A stretch of DNA of 64,000 nt. Source: Gonocerus acuteangulatus. Lineage: Eukaryota; Arthropoda; Insecta; Hemiptera; Coreidae. A program made the translations under genes and the position numbers. Location of the stretch: assembly GCA_946811695.1 (NCBI GenBank), contig OX328132.1, positions 52,173,857 through 52,237,856 on the forward strand. Reading direction: 5' to 3'. Under the pieces are notes generated by a model, which was not told where the DNA came from, did no database searches, and saw only the letters and a list, made by a program, of their open reading frames with translations. The stretch's first letter is position 1. Each line of letters opens with the position of its first letter. Positions 23,079-34,559 of the stretch are shown one piece after another.

Positions 23079-23494
23079 ATAATATAGATCACTGGTTTTT
23101 CGGTGGAAAATGGGCCGATATGCTAGTTAAGAAAAGTTAGTTTGGTAAACTTTCCAACTGTCTGAATGGCATATTTTTCAGTCGTAGGTAAATCCCAAAG
23201 ACTTATTTTTCAGCACACAAACAACACTATTAACTCAAACAAGAAACAATGAATAGAACTTGCGTAAAAAAACACAAATCTAAAAGTGAATCGCGTAGAA
23301 AACAGTAAGTGAACAAAAGGGTTACTAAAAAAAAACAGCCAATCGAATTTCCCATAGGAGTAATCCAATAGAAATGCCTGCGCAGATGATCCAGATCACT
23401 GAACGGGGCCCACTTCTTGAACCTGTTGAAGCTAATACGCAAGTACCAAAAACTACAAATGGAAGGTTAACGTCCATAATGAAGTCCATCCAAT
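23079..23494. other. No gene recognised
   Basis: Two overlapping minus frames of 67 and 70 codons lie at 23230-23528. No domain is recognised. Confidence 0.3.
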
Positions 23495-23650
23495 GTCGCA
23501 ATGCGGAGGTGCCGATGAGAAATCTCAAAGTTTAAACCCCATAAGTAACGAAAATACGAGTAGTTTGAATTTCAATATTCAGCGAAATTTGCGGCGAAAA
23601 TTCCTAACACATACAGCTTTGGCTTTATAGGCTTTCAGAATTGGACGTCA
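23495..23650 (-). mobile_element. HINE-like 3' fragment
   Basis: GGTGCCGATGAGAAATCTCA, GTTTAAACCCCATAAG and GAAAATACGAGTAGTTTGAA match the block normally next to the hairpin. There is no (TA)n tract. It is followed by a core-like piece (GCGGCGAAAATTC, GGCTTTATAGGC). Confidence 0.5.
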
Positions 23651-23752
23651 TAGACTTCTCAACTAGACATAAATATTATCGGCAATGAACAAACTGGCAA
23701 TATAGATTTTATTAAAACTGACAATATAGATTCTATTAAAACTGATAATATA

Positions 23753-23997
23753 CACAGGCCACGTCTCATTCGCCTCCAATCCTCTCTGCTTGTGCAGGGT
23801 GTGGTTGGATGGCGCAAGGTAACTCCAGGTCATCCTAGAATCCTTCCTAACAAGGAAGGCATTCGGTTGACAACTGGGGGCACCGGAAGCGTGGTCAAGC
23901 TACATAGAATTTTATCAAATTACATAATACATATATTGTAGACTGTAATATTTCTTTAAATAAATAAAATATATAGAAGAAGTCTTCTTTGAAATAC
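23753..23997 (+). mobile_element. Retroposon-like insertion with 9-bp flanking repeat
   Basis: GATAATATA flanks it on both sides (23744-23752, 23998-24006). The body holds a hairpin (CTTCCTAACAAGGAAG) and ends in an A-rich tail (TTAAATAAATAAAATATATA), then about 20 bp more. It could be a truncated LINE 3' end or a SINE. No domain was identified. Confidence 0.5.
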
Positions 23998-24041
23998 GAT
24001 AATATAGATTTTATTAAAACTGACAATATAGATTCCATTAA

Positions 24042-24265
24042 CACTAGATTTACCAGACCAGTCATTTTGGTTGGTCGTGCAATGTCAATTCAAAATTCCT
24101 ACTACATATAACATTTGCTTTGCCAAATGATGTTATGACTTTGTAGCTATAAGTAGAGAATATAATAATAATTTAATGAACTTAATGTTATTTTATATAT
24201 ATTAGCAACAAATATATTTTTTGTTATTGACATTCATACCAGTACCCGGTATGGTAAATTTAGTG
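24042..24265. mobile_element. piggyBac-type MITE, 224 bp, TTAA flanked
   Basis: TTAA stands at 24038-24041 and 24266-24269. The termini are CACTAGATTTACCA and, inverted, CACTAAATTTACCA. TTAA target duplication is the hallmark of the piggyBac superfamily. Excision at TTAA exactly restores the 24-bp repeat. No coding capacity. Confidence 0.85.
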
Positions 24266-24295
24266 TTAAAACTGCCAATATAGATTCAATTAAAA

Positions 24296-24540
24296 GCAAT
24301 CTGGATGCACGGAATTGAACTCTGGAGTACCGCCAAACCCCCCAATAATCAGAAAATCTAATCTGAAGCCCTCATAACCATCCTTAATGCTCCCTATTAT
24401 GTCTCTAACTTCACACTTCACAATGACCTCCAAACTCCTTTCCCTAAAGAACAAATTCCACTCATATTTGTGAAATTCCACAGCTAACATTCCTCCCACT
24501 TAAATTAACTTGCTCAAAATCCATTCTCTACTTCCCCTGC
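24296..24540 (+). pseudogene. Jockey-clade LINE reverse transcriptase fragment
   Basis: Conceptual translation gives GIELWSTAKPPNNQKI, a stop, then SEALITILNAPYYVSNFTLH and NDLQTPFPKEQIPLIFVKFH. This aligns with GLEVWGCAKRTHI and ILRKIVNAPLYVSNYTIHND of the copy at 25560-26171. It is the C-terminal domain that follows the reverse transcriptase in Jockey-type LINEs. Stops and the lack of the catalytic domain make it a relic. Confidence 0.7.
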
Positions 24541-25001
24541 TGAAAACACAGCCAGGCCGTCTCAAGATATGCATACAGGTAGCTCTATTGTGTAAATATT
24601 TGTAAACGAACTTATATATACTCTCTGTGCTAAGCTTTTATCTTCTATATGTGCGCTAGACTGTAAATCTGCCCATTTCTCTTAAATTACCATTTTATCT
24701 TAATATGTGGGATGCGATTGGAACAAGTTGTATATAATTTTTAACAAGAATTACATTGTCCACCTAATTTTTTAAAATTATAGTCAGCGAATCTCCACTT
24801 TTAGAAAGAAAGTAAGTCTCTGAATATGTTGACATTTTTTTGCTTCAGGAAAACATTAACATTATTTCTAAAAACTTAATGTGTAATAAATGAGCGAACT
24901 AACCGTAAAACATGTACTAACAGAAACGTCAAACTTTAGACCACATGACATGTTTGAATTACCAACTGACAGCAGTCAAAATATAGAAAAACACCTGAAA
25001 A

Positions 25002-25005
<4 letters not shown>
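24541..25005. other. No gene recognised
   Basis: This may include the decayed 3' UTR of the LINE fragment (TGTAAATATTTGTAAACG). Nothing else is supported. Confidence 0.35.

Positions 25006-25084
<79 letters not shown>
25005..25084. repeat. (TA)n microsatellite, about 78 bp
   Basis: A pure TA tract inside a 112-codon low-complexity frame that is not a gene. It is not linked to a recognisable Helitron-like copy. Confidence 0.95.
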
Positions 25085-25085
<1 letters not shown>

Positions 25086-25480
25086 CAAAATTTAACACCT
25101 TAATTTTTTTTATTATTATTATTTTCTTTTATTCATTTTTTTTTCACTTTAAAACTACTAATTTGAAACTATCAATGACTATGAACAGAAAAAATAAAAA
25201 TAAAATCAAATTGCATAATTTAATGTAAAACTCTATTATATTCAAACTAGAAAAAAATAAATAGCGTAAGGAAGGTATCACGTCTGCATCTGAGCCATTC
25301 CTATTATACAGAATCAATGCGGTATTATATATTTTGGACCCACTGCCTAATCCTAAATAGATATAGTTCTCAGTAAGATATTAATTTAAGATAAAATATC
25401 TTAGAAATAAAGCAATAGTATAATAAACAAAACCTTTGGTCGTGATAGTGTTAACAGACATATATACCTATATGTGTTTA

Positions 25481-25486
<6 letters not shown>

Positions 25487-25541
<55 letters not shown>
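25487..25541. repeat. (TA)n microsatellite
   Basis: A pure TA tract just upstream of the Jockey fragment. Confidence 0.95.
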
Positions 25542-25543
<2 letters not shown>

Positions 25544-25559
25544 AGCATGGAATTTCTAA

Positions 25560-26171
25560 GTGATCCAAGTGCCATTTTACAATTATTCATTTTTTGATTG
25601 CACTGTAACTACGATCCTGCGCCAATGCCCTACTAAAATATCTGTGCTACTCTTGTTGGTTTTGATTTTTTTTAAGAAAACATGGCACTTAGATCCCTTA
25701 GCCATTCCACTCTTTATGTATGTATTAGTAGGACTTACCCTTGACAAACGACTTACCTGGAGCCAACACAAACAAAAGAAAAGACAGGAATTAAACAGAC
25801 TACTAGACTCTCGCTCAAAATTATCTTTACAGAACAAGAGACGGATATACACTACTATACTTCAACCCACCTGGACGTATGGCTTGGAAGTTTGGGGGTG
25901 TGCAAAGCGAACCCATATCCTCAGAAGCCAATCTCTCCAATCCAAAATACTCCGCAAAATAGTCAATGCTCCATTGTATGTTTCAAACTACACTATCCAT
26001 AACGACCTAGAAATGCCCTTTGTACAAACCCTATCCGAAACCCGATACCTTAACTTCCACTCCCGTTTGCCTGGTCACGACAATCCCCTAATCAATAACT
26101 TATCTTCATTCTCCATTCCCGGTAACCCTTATCGTCGCCTTAAGCGCAAATGGCCTAGAGATCTATTGTAA
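25560..26171 (+). pseudogene. Jockey-clade LINE ORF2 C-terminal remnant
   Basis: The 203-codon frame becomes LINE-like from about residue 57: VGLTLDKRLTWSQHKQKKR, SKLSLQNKRRIYTTILQPTW, TYGLEVWGCAK, then KILRKIVNAPLYVSNYTIHN. This is the thumb and C-terminal segment after the reverse transcriptase in Jockey-type elements. The catalytic motifs and endonuclease lie upstream and are absent. The copy is 5'-truncated, as is usual for LINEs. The first 56 codons are probably frameshifted or unrelated. A 3' UTR with TGTAAATATTGTAAATAG and an A-rich end continues to about 26370. Confidence 0.8.
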
Positions 26172-26380
26172 AATGTAAATATTATAAATGTAAATATTGT
26201 AAATAGCCATGCAAAAACAAAATGTAAACATCTGTTAAAATTTCATGCTAATAGGTTTTGGCCAATGGGCTTTTTTTCCTATCGATTACTCATGAATTTA
26301 ATTCATGAACAAAATAATTAATAATAAAAAAATACTCTATGCATTGTATAATTGACAAATAAAGATATATAACTCCAAAA
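26172..26380 (+). mobile_element. Probable Jockey element 3' UTR and tail
   Basis: Repeated ATGTAAATATT..GTAAATA words follow the stop codon, and the stretch ends AATAAAGATATATAACTCCA plus A's. It was assigned by position only. Confidence 0.5.
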
Positions 26381-26429
26381 AAAATATATGTGTATATATA
26401 TATATAAATTTTAGCGGGGGTCATTTTCG

Positions 26430-26460
<31 letters not shown>

Positions 26461-26524
26461 AACATTTGAGTGGATCTGGGAACATTCACTATAATATACA
26501 AATTTCACTGCAATATACAAATTT

Positions 26525-26732
26525 GGAGGCCCAGTGGCCGTGAGAGTTAAGACGTGAGCACTTAACATTCCGTGCCAAGGGTCGTGGGTTCAATTCCCAC
26601 TAGAGGTAGTAGTTTTTCTTTGCAAAAAAAGGGCATCAGCCCTATCCTGGCTAGAAAAGGGCGCTAACCTATAGATAACCCGTTCTAAAATTCTGAGCTA
26701 ATTATAATAGACGTTAAAATTTAAATAAATAA
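26525..26732 (+). mobile_element. SINE family C, complete, 12-bp target duplication
   Basis: It starts GGAGGCCCAGTGGCCGTGAG (A-box side) and has GTGGGTTCAATTCCCAC (B box), CAGCCCTATCCTGGCTAG, CTAACCTATAGATAACCCG and an (AAAT)n tail. ATATACAAATTT flanks both ends (26513-26524, 26733-26744). It was inserted by target-primed reverse transcription, presumably using a LINE partner. Other copies are at 40914 and 61927. Confidence 0.9.
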
Positions 26733-26744
26733 ATATACAAATTT

Positions 26745-27050
26745 ATACTTTTCACCTTTTTATTTCGATTTATCATCTTCACTTCCACTGCCCTTTGATT
26801 TTCTATAACCACAGAAGTAACTATATCCCAGTCGTTCAGTTCTTCCCCCTTCCCCCTCGCCACTAGCTGGCATTTTTCCGCACTAACTTCAATTACAAGC
26901 TTTTAAATGTGCATTGGCACAGCATAAGGCAGTTTTCTGTTACTCTTTTTTTACCTTCTTTTTTGTTTCTCTTCTAGTTTTATTGAGTCAGGAAAAAATA
27001 AGAAAAAAAAATAACAGTAGGTGTTCAGACTCCGTAGAGGATAGACTAGT
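26745..27050. other. No gene recognised
   Basis: Contains pyrimidine-rich tracts. Nothing supported. Confidence 0.35.
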
Positions 27051-27090
27051 TCTGATGAAAGCCCCAAGGGGTTGATCCGACAAACCTCTA
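27051..27090 (+). ncRNA. Weak hammerhead-like remnant
   Basis: CTGATGA is followed by AAGCCCC-AA-GGGGTT (a good 4-bp stem II) and then GATCCGACAAAC in place of GAAA. It suggests a decayed member. No stem I was verified. Confidence 0.25.
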
Positions 27091-29357
27091 CCTGCTTTCA
27101 CGTATATTTTTCAGCAAGTACTCGGTTATTTACATTCGTCGACAAGGGGTTTTTTTTAAAACAAATCTGATTAGTGACTAGATTTCTTTTCAGAATGTTT
27201 TCATAAAGAATAGTTTTCCTACACTGTTTAAAATCTTGTTTCAGAGTTCTTTTCCATTTAGTCATAGGAGCCTTTGAATATACAAGCCATTGACTCTAAG
27301 TATTCTGGTTTCATACCAATCCTCTTCTGAATTTTCACGGATTTAGAATCAGATGACAACGTTATCTATCACGACTAAAACTTTGTAAAGGATCACAAGT
27401 CGGTGGCCAAAAGTATTCGGAATGGCTGAAAACGGGTACCCACAAATATGCTTTCTTGGGCCGTTTTAGTCGTTCCCGTTGTGGTTTAAAATATCTCTGT
27501 AACACTTCAGAATTATGGGTATACGGAAGCGTGACAATTTCGACCCAAAACCGAAACAATAGTGTCAACAATTTTAATTTCGTTCCATTCAATTTGTTTT
27601 TCATATTTTATGTTTAATAGTAAAATCAGTTTTGAAAATCCAGAAAAAAAAGTAAGCTCTCCATTTCAAAAAACAAAATATCAGAAGTTCCTATTCTAAG
27701 CATTTCTAATCACACCAAGGATAAGAATGTTATGCAAATACGCTTAGTTTCCTGTGATTCAACCATATAATTAAAATTAAATTAGTCAGATTTAGGAATT
27801 ACTGCGATGGGACGATCCCAGTTGGGGAAATAAGGTCCTAAAAATTCATAAAGTGGTGGTTTCGTTCATTTGAACGGTTCTTTTTATCAGTTTCCCCTTT
27901 TTCGGGCTTGAAAGGATTTGTAAATCCAAATTTCATAACCAACAGGGGCAGGGGCGAACAGTTTTTTTTTTTAATTTTACAGGCTGCTTACGGTACAAAA
28001 GGTTTCGCAACAATCAGAAAAAAAATCATTTTTAGATCCCTCTAACAAACGTCTGACTAACGAAGTGAAGGCGATAAAGTAAAATCTGTATTTCTCTTAT
28101 TCTCTGGTAAATCGAAAAACGTTACCAAGTTCGGTGTTGCGGAAGAGTAAGTTGGGACAGCTTAAAAACTGTGTTCGCCGGGATTTCTAGACATCAGTCA
28201 GTTTTTCTCTTGAAATTACTCAAACCTTTATAGGTTTATTTTATTTATTTATTCTTTTTTAACCCTTAAGATCATTAAAGCCATCCCTTTTTGTGGTGAT
28301 TTTTATTATTATTATGTAATAAGTATGAATAATATGGAGGGTCCATGTCATACAGTTTTCAGAAAATTGCAGACCTTGTATGCATCCTATTGACCAGTAT
28401 AAGTCTTAAAAACATTTGAACTTAAATCACTGATCTGATTTTAAATATTGATATTTAAAATTAGATCAGTGATAATATAATTTGTCAGTGATCACTGACA
28501 TTATTTATGTATAATCTTGTTCATAAAATATTTACTACTTCTACTAGGCTTACTTGTGCCCTGAAAACAAATAAGAATGACTTCCAGATGTGTAGCAAGA
28601 TCTGCTACATGTGGCAAAATAATGAAGCTAGGACTTAGTCTCCTGTAGCACTGAAAAGAGCCATTTTAGTTTCCAATGCCGTTACAACATAAAATGCCAA
28701 AAATGGACTTGGTACAGTTGTGCTCTGAACCCTCCATATATACATTTCTGATTACATTTTTATTAATAATTGTTTTATTTGTCTACATTTAGTTCAAACG
28801 ACAGAAGAAAAATGCTCGTTTTTATAAAATAACAAAATAAAATAAATAAAAAAATATTTAAAAAAAAAATAAATAAAACAAGGAATAGAGTATTTCGGTT
28901 CTGTATGCTCTATGAGATTTTGTTAATTTAATTGGCGGTCTTTAAAAAGTCAAATAGCTGCTTCACGGTGTTGGTTTGTTCGACTAGGAGACACACACAT
29001 TGGATGGCATCGTGGCTGCACATTGGATTAGGTGAAATTTGGTGGATGGTCCTTTGACATGAGGAAGGGTTTCATATCCAAGGTTCTAATAAATATTTTT
29101 CTCCCGTTTAATGCCCGTGTTAAGACAAGGATACTTCGAAATACTCTCAAACTTTTAAGGGTACACCATAGGCACTGCTGAGCCAATAGCTAATACAGTT
29201 TTGGGTTGATTCCGTGCAATGTATAGACAACACCTTTTTTATAGATAAAGCAAGAAAATTATAAAATTTTTGGAAAAACAAATTTAAGAAGAGACCCTTC
29301 ACCTATCACTCAAATGTGATTCAACTGGACTCGATTCACTCAGAAATCATAAAAAAA
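27091..29357. other. Mostly unassigned; one Helitron-like core fragment
   Basis: At about 27795-27905 CCCAGTTGGGGAAATAAGG and TTTCGTTCATTTGAACGG, then TTCTTTTTATCAG, resemble the core in reverse. At 28430-28500 are palindromic words (TTTAAAATATTGATATTTAAA, GTCAGTGATCACTGAC). No gene was found across 2.2 kb. Confidence 0.4.
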
Positions 29358-30313
29358 GACCGTCTCGCAGGAACTGCGTCATCTTAACGCGATTCCGTTC
29401 TTATCCCTAGTGACATTTGGAAAGCTTGAGTTAGATTCAGTTATTATTTTGGTTAGACCTTTTGTGAAATACTTTTATGGCCCCAGATATGTGACACATG
29501 ACAAGGGAACTCTACCACTACCCTACCTTCTCAACGTTCGCTCTATTACCAAAACGTTTCTCATTTAATTGTGCTTTTACTATAATACTAATTTTATAGA
29601 TAAATGCAATTTAAAACAACAAAAAAACAACCAATAAAAATTGAGTTAAGCAACCACAAAACCCGTTCAAAAGAACAAAACAAACACATTTGAAGCTTTA
29701 AGCACTCATTTCTCCGAATGATATCGCCTAATCGAAAATTAGTTTAGAACCTTTTTTATAGAGAATTTAGTAAGTTTTCGAATGATCACCATCCTCTTGC
29801 CACGGTTTTCCTACCTTTTTCGATATATTTCCCGATTTTTTCAGAAATATATACGAAGCTCCCAAAACTTTTCATATCTATGAATAACTTATTTTTTCTT
29901 ATACTTCCTTAACTCCATAATTTAAACATCTTAGTGTATTTCAAACATGTTGAGAATATTTCAATTAAATCCCACGATTCGAAGTACCCAAACCGAAAAT
30001 GAGTTACAAAAATATGTTTTCGATTTTTCTTAGAAACGATTACAGATATCGCCTTAAAATGATTTTATTCTCTTTCCTACTTGAAGGAACCTATAAAACG
30101 AGTACCTGCTAGCATATGACCTCGAAAACGTAAGCTTTTCTAAGAGGTTAAGAGATCTAAAGAGATAACCTTATATATAGAGATAAGGTTAAGGTAAGCG
30201 TTAAGAGATCCCGAAACGTAAAATTTTCTAGTTGGCACTTCCGGATTGCGTCATTAGGTCAACCTCATAAGCGGGGTTCCTCCCTATAGAGGGAGGGAGG
30301 AACCGCGCTAAAA
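29358..30313 (+). mobile_element. HINE-like element with both ends, internal deletion
   Basis: The 5' end is GTCTCGCAGGAACTGCGTC, then TTAACGCGATTCCGTTC. The core follows in order (CCGTTCAAAAGAACAAAAC, CACTCATTTCTCCGAATG, AGTAAGTTTTCGAATGATC). The 3' end has GTTGGCACTTCCGGATTGC, the hairpin GGTTCCTCCCT / AGGGAGGAACC and GCGCTAAAA. The (TA)n segment is reduced to a short imperfect palindrome (AGATAACCTTATATATAGAG). Confidence 0.8.
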
Positions 30314-30689
30314 GGTGGTTATTGATACTCCCCTCGTTGAAGCTCATTGCGAAAGGTGTTTCAGCAACCAAACCACAATCCTCTTATTGCGAGACCCCTA
30401 GTCTCTTCATAACGTCATTCAGTAGGGCCTCTGTCCCTTTTCCTTGATTATATCATGGAATTGTTAATTAAATTATTAATTAATTATCTTCGAAACTCAC
30501 TTACTTGATGAGTTTTCAACGTCGAAGCTGTAGACCTCTCTGTGGCATACGAAAATGTCCTTTTCAACGTTATGTACTAATGAGTGCCCAAAAGGTTAAC
30601 TTTCGAACTAATAATGTATTTCCACACATTCCCCTACTAATTAAACATACTTGAAAACAATTTACGAATCGTTGAGATTACGCCATCTT
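30314..30689. other. No gene recognised
   Basis: Nothing supported. Confidence 0.35.
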
Positions 30690-31276
30690 AGCGTGTTTCC
30701 ATATAATGTTGATATCCTGTGTAGCTTGGAACGAAACGAACACTTTCGAGACATCAAGCATCTTCTATAGGACGAGGTCCACAAGAGATTTACGCCGAAC
30801 CTTTTTATGCAGGAAATACAGTCGGGCCTCACATAATTACAGTATTTCGCAACTGTCTTCAAGATATTTTAGAAAATATACGAATAGTCCAAAACTGTTT
30901 TTGTCTGTTGATAAGATATTATTCTGTAATACTTCTATTCCAAACATAATCGAAATTTATATCTCATAGTTTTAATGAAGTGAAAATTGTCGTCTCAGAG
31001 CAACGTCTTTGGGTGAAACAAAAAAAAAACTAGTTTTTCTCACTTTTTCTAAAAAATACAGTTAAACATATAATCTTGAAAGTAGTACTATTCTCTTTCC
31101 AACATCCAAATATCTAAAAAAAAAAAAAAAAAAAAAAAAAGTCCCTGGAATCTTATTAGGGGAAACCGTAATCTCAACGCTTATCCGTTAAACTGTCCCG
31201 ATTTCTACCTCATTTTGTGTCATCGAGTCGACGTTATAAGCGGAGTTACCTTATCGGGAGGAAGTAATCGCGCATA
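30690..31276 (+). mobile_element. HINE-like element, strongly diverged
   Basis: ATATTTTAGAAAATATACGA, AGTCCAAAACTGTTTTTGTC and CTCATAGTTTTAATGAAGTG follow the core order. The 3' part has CATCGAGTCGACGTTATAAG, GGGAGGAAGTAATCGCGC and ATAA. An A-run (31118-31140) stands near the usual (TA)n position. Small frames inside are shadows. Confidence 0.55.
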
Positions 31277-31692
31277 ATCGTAAATATTAAACCTACAACA
31301 TTGATCTTGGTATCACCTGAAAGGAAAATTAATAGGCTACAACGTTTGTATCGAGATGTTTTTACGTAAAAGGCTTGGTTTCAGTGATAAATAGGGCGAT
31401 ATTTTCCAGTTTTTTTGCGTTTTACGCGAAAACGGTGCGTCGGATCAAAAGATGTCTTGGAATAAATTAGTCTTAAAATTAAATTTTCTATCAGAATTCG
31501 TCATAAAAAAATACCTGCCGCCATTGGAAAATCAAGAGTTAGAATGCGCTGGAGAAAAACTGGAGAATGTTACAAAGTCAACTAAACCTTCAAAAGTAAC
31601 CTCATGCAACGTAACTAAGACCTACCAAGTTTCATTTCCAAATTCCAACAACTCTAGGAGGAAAAGGGGGTGGACACATATACCGGGACAAC

Positions 31693-31698
<6 letters not shown>
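31277..31698. other. Unassigned; a 112-codon frame ends in a microsatellite
   Basis: The plus frame starting at 31452 has about 75 non-repetitive codons before running into (TA)n(GA)n. CCGGGACAACCTGTATATAT adjoins the tract. No family was recognised. Confidence 0.25.

Positions 31699-31761
<63 letters not shown>
31698..31761. repeat. Compound (TA)n(GA)n microsatellite
   Basis: A TA tract passes directly into a GA tract. Confidence 0.95.
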
Positions 31762-31766
<5 letters not shown>

Positions 31767-32016
31767 AGAATATTTTATAGTTTATTTTAATAGTTTAACA
31801 TCTTTGTTAGCATAAATTATTAGGTATTTTGAATGGATGTTACAAAAGTATACATACATTTTGCTATCCCTGCTTCACTTGAGTAGAACAATTTTTGGAG
31901 AAAGCCGTATTAATTACAATTTTGTATATAAACACAGACACATTTGAACCTCCTGTGACACGAAGGCTGTCAGACGTATTTGGGTTCTCCACGTTGAGTC
32001 TTGCTTGTCTTGCTAC

Positions 32017-32020
<4 letters not shown>

Positions 32021-32060
<40 letters not shown>
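32021..32060. repeat. (TA)n microsatellite
   Basis: A pure TA tract with no flanking repeat family recognised. Confidence 0.9.
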
Positions 32061-32062
<2 letters not shown>

Positions 32063-32439
32063 CGTTTTATATGTCTCCTAAATATACGTTTATTTAACAC
32101 AATCAGCAGTTTTTCGATATAGCGAAAGAGAAAAAAGATGAATTTTCATGTGTTCTTTAATTATTTAATATTATTTGTTTAAATAGTTAATTTACGCCAA
32201 AAGAATGTGATTACCCGCAGATCAAGAACAGAGAAATACAGCTATGAAGGTAGAAGCAAAAAAATTGTTACCCAATCAGAACTATATCTTGGCTAGATAT
32301 CATGAATATTATAAATGAAATCCAATGACTGCTGAGCTCGCTGTCGAGTTCAACAAGCGACCTGATTAGCGAAGATCGAATGTTTCACTTCAAAAACAGT
32401 GCTCAAAACACAAACAGCCCAAAACAGTGAATGTTCTGT

Positions 32440-32516
32440 TTCCCTTTTTCTCCCTCCCTCCGTATTTAGGAAACCCTTATGACGCAATCCGAAACTGAAT
32501 ATAAATGTACGTGTAT

Positions 32517-32582
<66 letters not shown>
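32440..32582 (-). mobile_element. HINE-like 3' fragment with (TA)n
   Basis: GTTTCCCTTTTTCTCCCTCC, AGGAAACCCTTATGACGCAA and TCCGAAACTG are the reversed 3' end. (TA)n follows at about 32523-32581. Confidence 0.6.
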
Positions 32583-32583
<1 letters not shown>

Positions 32584-32632
32584 CCATATCTACCAGCATA
32601 AAAAACGGTCAGATTTCGATAACATTGGCACA

Positions 32633-32680
32633 ATTCAAATTCTACCAAGTGTAAAACCACACTTGGTAGAATTTGAATTC
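32633..32680. repeat. Perfect 21-bp palindrome
   Basis: ATTCAAATTCTACCAAGTGT and its exact inverse are separated by about 6 bp. It could form a strong hairpin. The origin is unknown. Confidence 0.85.
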
Positions 32681-32689
32681 CTCATATAT

Positions 32690-33755
32690 AGTGCCTTATG
32701 GTTTTGGGAGATGGCCAGTATTGCCGCCATTGAATTTGCAAGAATGACGAGCAAATAAAGAAGTCTGGATTAGGGAAAAAAAACCGAAGAGCAAAAAGGT
32801 TTTTTACTGTGTTTTCGGGATTTTAGATTAATGTATCGTTAAGAGGAATCGTTATAAAAACGATGGCATTTTTAGAATCTATATTAAATTCCCAAAAAGA
32901 AACACCCGTTATTGAAATATTGCCAAGTAAATTAAGAGCTATATTAAAATACATAGATCTGAACTAATGATACCAGTGTTTTCTTAAATTAAGAAGGGCC
33001 CATTCTGAACACATTCTTTAATTTCACACGTTAATGGTGATGTCCCATCCTTATTACACGCACTCTTTGCTCTGTTTAAAGGACAGGTGAACATATTGGA
33101 AATAATCACAATTATTGTAAACATAATGAATACATTTATTATATTATTATGTCTTGAAGGTCTTATGAACTATCAGTTTTCAGTGTCATGAAATATTGGC
33201 GTTTTTAATCTGTCACCCCAGACCGAATGTTCGGAAGGAGTTTATGAGCACTTTTTTCCTTAAACGCGATAAAATGAACGGCTCACAGTATTTTTTTAAG
33301 TTCTTCCAGTAATTCAGTGCAAATAAATGATATCCAATTCATTTGATAATTTGAGTGTAGATAGGAAGGCTATCCTTTTGGAGACGTGAGAGCTGGGGTC
33401 CTTGGAGAGCTGAGGGGGGTAAACTGAATTACAGGAACGGAGAGATTACAAGATGATCGATGACAGAGCCGACCAAGAACCGGAGATAAGAAGTTTAAGG
33501 GAAGCGAAAAAACTTCTTTATTCCAGGCAAATCCTAACCTCCAATATCCAAATCTCTGTTCACTTCCTTCAGTTCTCACAAATGGGTTACGATTTGAAGG
33601 ACTCACAAAATCTACAAATCAATATGATTAGTCATATTTCAATCTAACTCTACCCATCCCAAGAAACAGCTTCAACTTTGCTTCTTTCCGTATAACGTTT
33701 TATGTATTTGTAGAGATTGAATTTAAATAATGTGTAAAATGTTCGGTAGATCACA
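32690..33755. other. No gene recognised
   Basis: Frames of 64-78 codons at 33370-33647 on both strands lack recognisable domains. An (ATT)n-like patch lies near 33135-33150. Confidence 0.35.
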
Positions 33756-34062
33756 TCGGACGTTCTGTCTCTGGAATTTCGAATTAGCTGATCGCCACTT
33801 GGGGGCGAGGTAACCTTTGTGGTAGGGCAGGGGACTAATAAGCCTGGGGCGACTTTAGAGGACCTGGGGACCCCACTAAAAATTTTACCTTCTACTGTCG
33901 TCGTTCGAGGGTTGGATTTGGTGTCCCAGTCCGTCCCTAGGCCCACTCCGCTTTTGTGATTTAAGAATGGTACCTGCAAAGGCGAAAATCAGGCGTCCGG
34001 AGCATAGTCAGATACCTTTACTGTATCTGTCCCTCTGGGCTCTTGACCAGTTGCTGATGTTT
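33756..34062 (+). mobile_element. SINE family D, diverged
   Basis: GTGGTAGGGCAGGGGACTAA stands for the tRNA-like head. Then come CTTCTACTGTCGTCGTTCG, AGGGTTGGATTTGGTGTCCC, GGTACCTGCAAAGGCGAAAA, TCAGGCGTCCGGAGCATAG and CTGTCCCTCTGGGCTC. It is collinear with the copy at 62172-62500. The 109-codon minus frame here is a shadow. Confidence 0.7.
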
Positions 34063-34152
34063 TTCAGTATCAACTTAATTTTATAATAAGTTGAAAATAA
34101 TTAATGAGATCGAAAAAGTGCAATTTTGTTATCCTTATTATTTAATTATTTA

Positions 34153-34220
34153 AATTTTAACGTACATTTATTATTGACAACGAATTTTAGGACGGGTAAT
34201 CTATAGGTTAACACCCTTTC
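34153..34220 (-). mobile_element. SINE family C tail fragment
   Basis: TTTTAACGTACATTTATTAT, then TGACAACGAATTTTAGGACG and GGTTAACACCCTTTCC, match the reversed tail of 61927-62140. The head is absent. Confidence 0.65.
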
Positions 34221-34474
34221 CTTAATTATCGAAAGTATTAACAATAATAAGTTAGCTTGACTGATGAGGATAATTGTCATAAAATTAATAGAAAAAGTTA
34301 TTGTTGGCATAAAATTACGTGATCGGGAATTTGAAAGACATTCTCTCATTAGCGGTTTGAAAAACTTTGAATACAAACCCTTAAAATTTTCCTTTTTACG
34401 GAACGAAACAAACCTTCCTTAGCGCTAAACGTGTTAATGAGAAATAATTAAGATAATGGATATCTCTTAATTAA

Positions 34475-34556
34475 CCGGAAATGAACCGGATGTGAGCTGG
34501 AATTAGGCAAAAATTGATCCGGACGTGAGCAAGAAGTGAGCCGGAAGTGTACAGCA
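34475..34556. repeat. CCGGAAGT-type repeat fragment
   Basis: AACCGGAAATGAACCGGATG, GATCCGGACGTGAGC and GTGAGCCGGAAGTGT echo the internal repeat of the hAT MITE (GACCGGAAGTGAGCC at 19310). Terminal inverted repeats were not found here. Confidence 0.4.
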
Positions 34557-34559
34557 AAC

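Larger units (their letters stand above)
23693..24295. repeat. 24-bp minisatellite interrupted by two insertions
   Basis: The unit is AAAACTGACAATATAGATTT plus TATT. Copies lie at 23693-23752, 23998-24041 and 24266-24295. Removing the insertions at 23753-23997 and 24042-24265 restores a continuous array. The array therefore predates both. Confidence 0.85.
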
